Assembly (NCBI GenBank): GCA_012862575.1
Contig: BLSF01000073.1
Span: 121,179-185,178 of the forward strand
DNA from: Parietichytrium sp. I65-24A
Taxonomy: Eukaryota; Sar; Bigyra; Thraustochytrida; Thraustochytriidae
Length of the DNA: 64,000 nt
Reading direction: 5' to 3'
Made by a program: the position numbers and the translations under genes. Under the pieces are notes generated by a model, which saw only the letters and a list, made by a program, of their open reading frames with translations, made no database searches and had not been told where the DNA came from. Below are positions 59,211-64,000 of the stretch, piece by piece; within the stretch, counting starts at the first letter, position 1; each line of letters begins with the position of its first letter.

Positions 59211-60870
59211 ATGGAGAGGTGCCCGTTTCATCAACGAGGAGGCGCAAAGGTGGCCGCCAGCGAGTGCGCGAATGAAGGCGAGGTGCCTGACGTCAGTACG
59301 CTGCCGCTACCGCCGGTGTGCAAAGCTGAGAATGGGATCTTCCCCACGTTCCCGGAGATGCTCAAGCACATGAAAGATGTGGGCGGAGTGTTTTCGTATG
59401 AAATTATTGGCGGAAGGAGGATCACGATCATTGCAGACCCTGCTCTGTTCGAGGTGGTGTTCAGCCCTGATGAGATGGGCGCTACGCCAGGTGTTGACGA
59501 TGCGGTCAAAGTGGAGATGGACAAGCTCGCTCACGCATGGTTCGGTATTCCCCATGGTATTGTCGACTACACAAAGCCATCTTTGGCTGCCGTGCGCCGA
59601 GCAATTGGGCCACAGCGAGTCGGAGATATTATCAACAAGGTTGGTCACGGCGTCAAAAAGGTGTTTGACGAGCTCGGTAATCGCGGGGAGGAAGATCTGG
59701 TAAATATTGCGCACGGAACCTTTTGGCCGGTCAACATGGCTATGTTTGGTGAGGAGACGATCAATCCGATAAAGACGCCAGACGCGCCTTCCTGGTTCCA
59801 CCAATTTGATGAATTTGTAAGTTTTTTGCAATGCAAATACGACGAGTTACTCTTGAACCAAAGCCTCGAATTTATGTTGACCTTTCAACGTGTAGATGTA
59901 AGTACTTGTAGTTTGGGTGCGAGCGAAATTTGAAGGTAAGGGTTTTCTAATCGGCAGTGCTTTTTCAAACACAAAAAGTCCGCACGTTACAGGAGGTATG
60001 CCAGCGTCGATGTTTGACGAGATGCAAGAAGCAGCGGGAAAGATTGTGGAAATGTTTGAGAATTCGATCAAGGCGGGGAACCATCTGAACGCTTCTGGGT
60101 GCCCCGTTCTGCATGACCGCTTTTTGCCGATCACAAAGGAGGACATGGCCAAGTTCACGGACCACGAGAAGGCGCAATTCATGATAAGTCTGTTTTGGGC
60201 TCCTCAAGCAAATACGCTTCCAATGACCTGGTTCACGCTGGCTCATATTCTCGCAGACCCGCGAATTAAAGCAAACGTGGAGAAGGAGGTGAGGGAAGGT
60301 GTGTTTAAAGATGCTCCTCGATCAGACGGGAGCTGGCCTTGGGAAGAGGATCATCTGCCGTACACACATGCTTGTATGAAAGAAGTTCTGCGCATGTACA
60401 TTGCAAACTTAACACACAGGCACGTCTCGCGCGATATTCCTGTCCGCAAAAGCGACGGTACTTGGCTCAAGATCCCAAGGAAGGATATGCTAAGCGTCGC
60501 GAGCTACACGAGACATTATGATCCCGACGTTTTCCCAGATCCCATGACATTCAAGCCAGAACGCTGGCTCGGAGAAGAAAGCCACGGGCTCAAGGACTGG
60601 TGGCCGTTCGCTCTAGGAAAGTATTCCTGTTCTGGGAAATTCCTGGCGCAGGGCGAGATTCCACTTCTTGTTGCACTTTTCTTTCGGGACTTTGACGCGG
60701 AATTGATGGATCCCATGCCAGAGCCCGACTGGGAGCGAGTTGTGGCCTCCGTGCGCCCCAAGGGCTGGCCGTACGACACAAATTGCCGGGTCAAATTTAC
60801 TAGACGTGACGTCTCCAATGCGGATCGCGATGGTGCATCGTCCCGGCCACAGACTTTTGCGAGGATGTAG
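59211..60870 (+). CDS. Cytochrome P450, CYP7/CYP8-like
   Basis: Exon 1 runs from the ATG at 59211 to 59816, where 'FHQFDEF' meets a strong GTAAGT donor in phase 0. Exon 2 runs to the TAG at 60868-60870 and keeps the P450 core. This includes the I-helix 'FWAPQANTLPMTWF', the K-helix ExxR in 'MKEVLRMY', the 'FKPERW' motif and the heme loop 'FALGKYSCSGKFL' with its cysteine ligand. The I-helix has 'QANT' in place of the usual acid-Thr pair, as in CYP7/CYP8 (sterol 7-alpha/12-alpha-hydroxylases, prostacyclin synthase). The only acceptor giving the right phase is the weak AG at 59939-59940 (about 511 residues in all). The better CAG at 59955-59957 and AAG at 59976-59978 are one base out. No N-terminal membrane anchor is obvious. 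Substrate unknown, sterol- or oxylipin-like by analogy. Confidence 0.85.
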
Positions 60871-61082
60871 GAACCGCAGCATACATCCGCCGTCCCGCCG
60901 CCTCAATTCGCAATTTGCGAGGCCGAAACGAAGTAAATAAATACACACAGAAGAAAAATTAAACATTTCCAAAATTAATCAAAGTGCTGAGCGAAACACT
61001 GACTGACTGTGACGTCACACGATCAGATGGAACCAATCCGTCAAAAAGTCAAAAAGTCGAAAGGACAAATACAAAAAGTTTT
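60871..61082 (-). terminator. Pol III termination region of the tRNA-Arg array (and P450 3' UTR)
   Basis: On the minus strand, right after the last tRNA-Arg (3' end at 61083), there are three runs of five T within about 40 bases (61041-61081). These are the only T4-or-longer runs on that strand along the array. Confidence 0.7.
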
Positions 61083-61176
61083 GACCACGGTAAGACTCGA
61101 ACTCACAACCTCCTGATATCAATTAGAACAAGTTCCAATCGTAGTCAGACGCGCTGTCCAATTGCGCCACGCGGTC
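61083..61176 (-). tRNA. tRNA-Arg (anticodon ACG) with intron, copy 1 (promoter-distal)
   Basis: Ninety-four bases. The acceptor is GACCGCG/CGTGGTC and the D arm GCGC...GCGC. The anticodon stem TCTGA/TCAGG holds loop CTACGA-[21-nt intron]-A. The T arm is GTGAG-TTCGAGT-CTTAC. Without the intron it is 73 nt. The intron hairpin is TTGGAA-CTTG-TTCTAA. Confidence 0.92.
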
Positions 61177-61206
61177 TGCGAAACATTAAATTGCCGAAGG
61201 CCAGTT

Positions 61207-61300
61207 GACCATGGTAAGACTCGAACTCACAACCTCCTGATATCAATCGGAACGAATTCCGATCGTAGTCAGACGCGCTGTCCAATTGCGCCACACGGTC
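61207..61300 (-). tRNA. tRNA-Arg (ACG) with intron, copy 2
   Basis: Same body as copy 1. The acceptor is GACCGTG/CATGGTC (compensatory C-G to T-A change). The 21-nt intron hairpin is TCGGAA-TTCG-TTCCGA, with a stable UUCG-type loop. Confidence 0.92.
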
Positions 61301-61339
61301 TACGAAACAATGATGGAGTTTAATCCCAGAAGTCCAATT

Positions 61340-61433
61340 GACCATGGTAAGACTCGAACTCACAACCTCCTGATATCAATCGGAACAATTTCCGATCGTA
61401 GTCAGACGCGCTGTCCAATTGCGCCACACGGTC
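61340..61433 (-). tRNA. tRNA-Arg (ACG) with intron, copy 3
   Basis: Same body, acceptor GACCGTG/CATGGTC. The 21-nt intron hairpin is TCGGAA-ATTG-TTCCGA. Confidence 0.92.
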
Positions 61434-61462
61434 TATGAAACATTAATTGCCGAAGGCCAGTT

Positions 61463-61556
61463 GACCATGGTAAGACTCGAACTCACAACCTCCTGATATC
61501 AATTAGAACAAGTTCTAATCGTAGTCAGACGCGCTGTCCAATTGCGCCACACGGTC
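61463..61556 (-). tRNA. tRNA-Arg (ACG) with intron, copy 4
   Basis: Same body, acceptor GACCGTG/CATGGTC. The 21-nt intron hairpin is TTAGAA-CTTG-TTCTAA. Confidence 0.92.
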
Positions 61557-61585
61557 TGCGAAACATTATTTTCCGAAGTCCAATT

Positions 61586-61680
61586 GACCATGGTAAGACT
61601 CGAACTCACAACCTCCTGATATCAATTGGAAACATGTTCCAATCGTAGTCAGACGCGCTGTCCAATTGCGCCACACGGTC
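61586..61680 (-). tRNA. tRNA-Arg (ACG) with intron, copy 5 (promoter-proximal)
   Basis: Same body, acceptor GACCGTG/CATGGTC. The intron is 22 nt with hairpin TTGGAA-CATGT-TTCCAA. This copy would be transcribed first. Confidence 0.92.
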
Positions 61681-61883
61681 TCATTCAACCACTTGGTTGT
61701 CTGCCGACCCGAACTTGACTTTGATATTCCTCTCCCCACGTCCACCAATTCCTTCCTTCTATCTCCACCATACCCTCCTCTACAGTCGCGACGAACAGCT
61801 CCTTGTTCTGGGCCATTTACTTTTTTCATTTTTTTCGTCAAGAACAAGAATGTTGTTTTGAATTTTTCACCTCTTGGACATCA

Positions 61884-62228
61884 ATGGAAGGCAATGACAC
61901 CGAGCGGAAGAAACTCATGCAACACGGTGAAGCATTGTTGCATAGACTTCGGAGAGTTTGTGCAAGCGGAGTGTCGTTGGTGAAAATTATGAGGAGACAG
62001 ACAGCTCACTCCAGGTTCTCAGAGCTTTCGCAGTCTTCTTCAATACCAAAATATCAGATTCAGAGATTAGCTATTCAGCATTTCATTGCGAAGGTTCGAT
62101 CTTCAAAGCGGCATAGGTGGGGACCATCTCGATCAACGGCGCCGACCAACGCCACTTCTTTCGAGGCTTGTGAAGGTCTAGAGAGGTCCTCCCAGAAGCG
62201 CGATGATCTCGACTGCGACATGACTTGA
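61884..62228 (+). CDS. Possible small basic protein (114 aa)
   Basis: A complete frame from an ATG (MEGNDTERKKLMQHGEALLH) to a TGA. It begins with an amphipathic, Arg/Lys-rich helix and becomes Ser-rich. No family, and no diagnostic codon signal that I can judge by eye. It could equally be a chance frame between the tRNA array and the duplicated segment. Confidence 0.25.
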   Translation: MEGNDTERKKLMQHGEALLHRLRRVCASGVSLVKIMRRQTAHSRFSELSQSSSIPKYQIQRLAIQHFIAKVRSSKRHRWGPSRSTAPTNATSFEACEGLERSSQKRDDLDCDMT

Positions 62229-62244
62229 GAACCACACTTCCTGG

Positions 62245-62275
62245 ATCCTCACAATCCTCACAATCCTCACAATCC
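62245..62275. repeat. TCACAATCC repeat
   Basis: About three copies of a nine-base unit, directly in front of the first copy of the large tandem duplication. Confidence 0.85.
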
Positions 62276-62813
62276 GCACTTCGCACTCTGCTGATGTGGG
62301 GGAGATGTGCCGTGGATGTCTTGTCCAACCGAAAGAAATGAGAACAAACGAGCTAAACCGCAGAGTTCAAAATAGAAATTCCTTCCAAAGCTATTTCAAT
62401 TGAATTTGGAAATGCTCGCTTTACAGAACTACAGAACTGACTTGTGAAAAGTCTTGGCCGTCTTCCTCCGCTCTTGCGAAAAAGATGTTTGACCAAATTT
62501 TTATCAATGATTGATGAAATGAAAGCCCCAAAGTCTCCAGTCAGTGAAAGACGAAAGAAAGATAATGACAGAAACGTCTCTAAAGCTGTGAGAACAGCAG
62601 CGTACTGAATACTATCACACACGGCGTCATCCTGCCCAGTCACTCAACTGTGAAGTCACCGCGTTCACTTGTCAACGTGCACATCATAGATTGGAGCGTT
62701 CGAGATGAGTTTTCGCTGATGATTCAACTTTCGAGACTTTTCGCGCTGCGCGGATCCACAACCGGCACGAAGGCAAGAACTATTACGGACTACAGTTGAT
62801 TTTATCTTTAGCC
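62276..62813. repeat. ~538-bp tandem duplication, copy 1
   Basis: Begins 'GCACTTCGCACTCTG' and ends 'TATCTTTAGC'. It is nearly identical to 62816-63353, with about ten substitutions and a one-base indel clustered around 62505-62605. No long frame is conserved, and I recognise no transposon feature. Confidence 0.9.
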
Positions 62814-62815
62814 GN

Positions 62816-63353
62816 GCACTTCGCACTCTGCTGATGTGGGGGAGATGTGCCGTGGATGTCTTGTCCAACCGAAAGAAATGAGAACAAACGAGCTAAACCG
62901 CAGAGTTCAAAATAGAAATTCCTTCCAAAGCTATTTCAATTGAATTTGGAAATGCTCGCTTTACAGAACTACAGAACTGACTTGTGAAAAGTCTTGGCCG
63001 TCTTCCTCCGCTCTTGCGAAAAAGATGTTTGACCAAATTTTTATCAGTGCTTGATGAAATGAAAGCCCCCAAAGTCTCCAGTGAGTGAAAGACGAAAGAA
63101 AGACAATGACAAAAACGTCTCTAAAGCTATGAGAACAGGAGCGTACTGAATACTATCACACACGGCGTCATCCTGCCCAGTCACTCAACTGTGAAGTCAC
63201 CGCGTTCACTTGTCAACGTGCACATCATAGATTGGAGCGTTCGAGATGAGTTTTCGCTGATGATTCAACTTTCGAGACTTTTCGCGCTGCGCGGATCCAC
63301 AACCGGCACGAAGGCAAGAACTATTACGGACTACAGTTGATTTTATCTTTAGC
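62816..63353. repeat. ~538-bp tandem duplication, copy 2, after an ambiguous base
   Basis: Starts directly after the N at 62815, the only ambiguous base in the window. The join reads TAGCCG-N-GCACTT. Copy 2 runs into unique sequence at the 3' end of the ARM/RING gene. Confidence 0.9.
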
Positions 63354-63361
63354 GTTCACTG

Positions 63362-64000
63362 TCAATTCAGGTAAAGCGGAATCCTCGACTCGACCGGCGC
63401 ACGACATATATGGCAACTGTTCAACCGCACAGAGCATACCTTGCACGCCACATGTCCGCACTGGAAAGCAGTGGGTTGATGAACCCCTGCACATCGAAAT
63501 GCCTCGAAGCACACTTGGCATTCGGTAATGTTCAATGTCGACTTAGATGGTGAGGCAGAGGGGAATGGGAACTTTTCTTTGAGCATCGAAAGCGCTCGGT
63601 GGGCGTTGTTGTTATCGTGCTTCTCCATGGCCGCATCGATCCACTCCCTCACGCCTAGTTGCATTAACTTGATTTGATTTTCAGCATTACAAGCGAGATT
63701 TTCAAACGCGTCGCATGCTGTTTCTTGAACGCCTGCATGCTGCAGATGCCTCGCCATGGCCGCAACGATGCGCTCCCCGGCGCCAACTTGCATCAACTTG
63801 ATTTGATTTCCAGCATGCAAAGCGAGGTTCCTTATCGCTCCACATGCATATTCTTGCACGCCTGCATGCTGGAGATGGTTCTGCATGGCCGCAGCGATCC
63901 GCTCACAGGCGCCAACTTGCATAAACTTGATTTGATTTTCAGCATGCAAAGCGAGGTCCCTTATCGCTGCACATGCATATTCTTGCACGCCTGCATGTCG
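63362..64000 (-). CDS. ARM-repeat protein with C-terminal RING finger (5' end outside window)
   Basis: The minus-strand frame is open through the window edge ('RHAGVQEYACAAI...') and stops at 63362. Visible are the last repeats of a 42-residue armadillo-like unit (consensus 'GVQEYACGAIRNLALHAGNQ' then 'IKLMQVGAGERIVAAM'). They occur every 126 bp with high nucleotide identity, so the array is young or homogenised. The last ~65 residues form a C3HC4 RING: 'CQVCFEAF', 'QCGHVACKVC' and 'CHICRAP', in order, with the His in place. It is probably an E3 ubiquitin ligase whose ARM array selects substrates. It belongs to the tandem-ARM families that expand in some protists. Full length unknown. Confidence 0.85.
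   Translation of the reverse strand, partial: RHAGVQEYACAAIRDLALHAENQIKFMQVGACERIAAAMQNHLQHAGVQEYACGAIRNLALHAGNQIKLMQVGAGERIVAAMARHLQHAGVQETACDAFENLACNAENQIKLMQLGVREWIDAAMEKHDNNNAHRALSMLKEKFPFPSASPSKSTLNITECQVCFEAFRCAGVHQPTAFQCGHVACKVCSVRLNSCHICRAPVESRIPLYLN

Noticed and set aside
62276-63353. Transposon with long direct repeats
   Set aside because: The two copies abut with no internal unit, no transposase frame and no target-site duplication; the N at the junction points to an assembly join.
63600-64000. CRISPR-like regular repeats
   Set aside because: The 126-bp periodicity is an in-frame 42-residue ARM repeat, too long and coding throughout; the genome is eukaryotic.

Overview
The window is eukaryotic nuclear DNA from a compact, protist-like genome. 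Protein genes are long and mostly intronless. The few introns I can place are about 77-160 bp with GT-AG borders. The content (centrin, retromer VPS35, mitochondrial branched-chain/acyl-CoA catabolism, a class C 7TM receptor with a LamG ectodomain, a P450, a cyclic-nucleotide-domain kinase fused to PP2C, a 5,015-residue HECT ligase) suits a free-living heterotrophic, probably flagellate-forming protist. A thraustochytrid/labyrinthulomycete-like stramenopile is my best guess; that is inference, because no marker gene proves it.

Layout. 0-1 kb: 3' part of an unrecognised gene with two copies of a domain. 1.4-3.3 kb (-): mitochondrial methylmalonate-semialdehyde dehydrogenase, three exons. 4.4-8.6 kb (-): adhesion-type GABA-B-like 7TM receptor. 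8.6-12.4 kb: long stretch without a supportable gene, ending in a hexamer repeat. 12.7-13.4 kb (+): centrin, two exons, convergent with VPS35 (13.8-16.3 kb, -). 17.3-17.8 kb: doubtful two-exon gene (-). 18.4-20.4 kb (-): coiled-coil/GAF protein. 22.4-23.8 kb (+): orphan polytopic membrane protein; then a tiny membrane-anchored protein (-), two tRNA-Thr genes (+) and a cytochrome-b5-like (MAPR) protein (-). 27.0-28.4 kb (+): acyl-CoA dehydrogenase. 28.7-30.2 kb (-): class I methyltransferase. 31.3-46.4 kb (+): giant SPRY/UBA/HECT E3 ligase in one exon. 48.5-52.6 kb (+): CNB-CNB-kinase-PP2C chimera. 52.9-54.2 kb (-): lipase-like membrane protein. 55.9-56.6 kb (+): small zinc-finger protein. 56.9-58.3 kb (-): CKAP2-like protein. 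59.2-60.9 kb (+): cytochrome P450 of the CYP7/8 type. 61.1-61.7 kb (-): five intron-containing tRNA-Arg(ACG) genes. 62.3-63.4 kb: a ~538-bp tandem duplication joined at an N. 63.4-64 kb (-): 3' end of an ARM-repeat/RING gene.

There are no operons. The genes are independent housekeeping, signalling and ubiquitin functions. The common theme is non-coding architecture: nearly every 5' flank carries its own private short tandem repeat, often with a TA-step-rich island further upstream, while convergent 3'-3' spacers lack both. The most unusual single items are the kinase-phosphatase chimera, the tRNA-Arg array (apparently one Pol III transcript, with compensatory changes in the introns) and the chimeric receptor.
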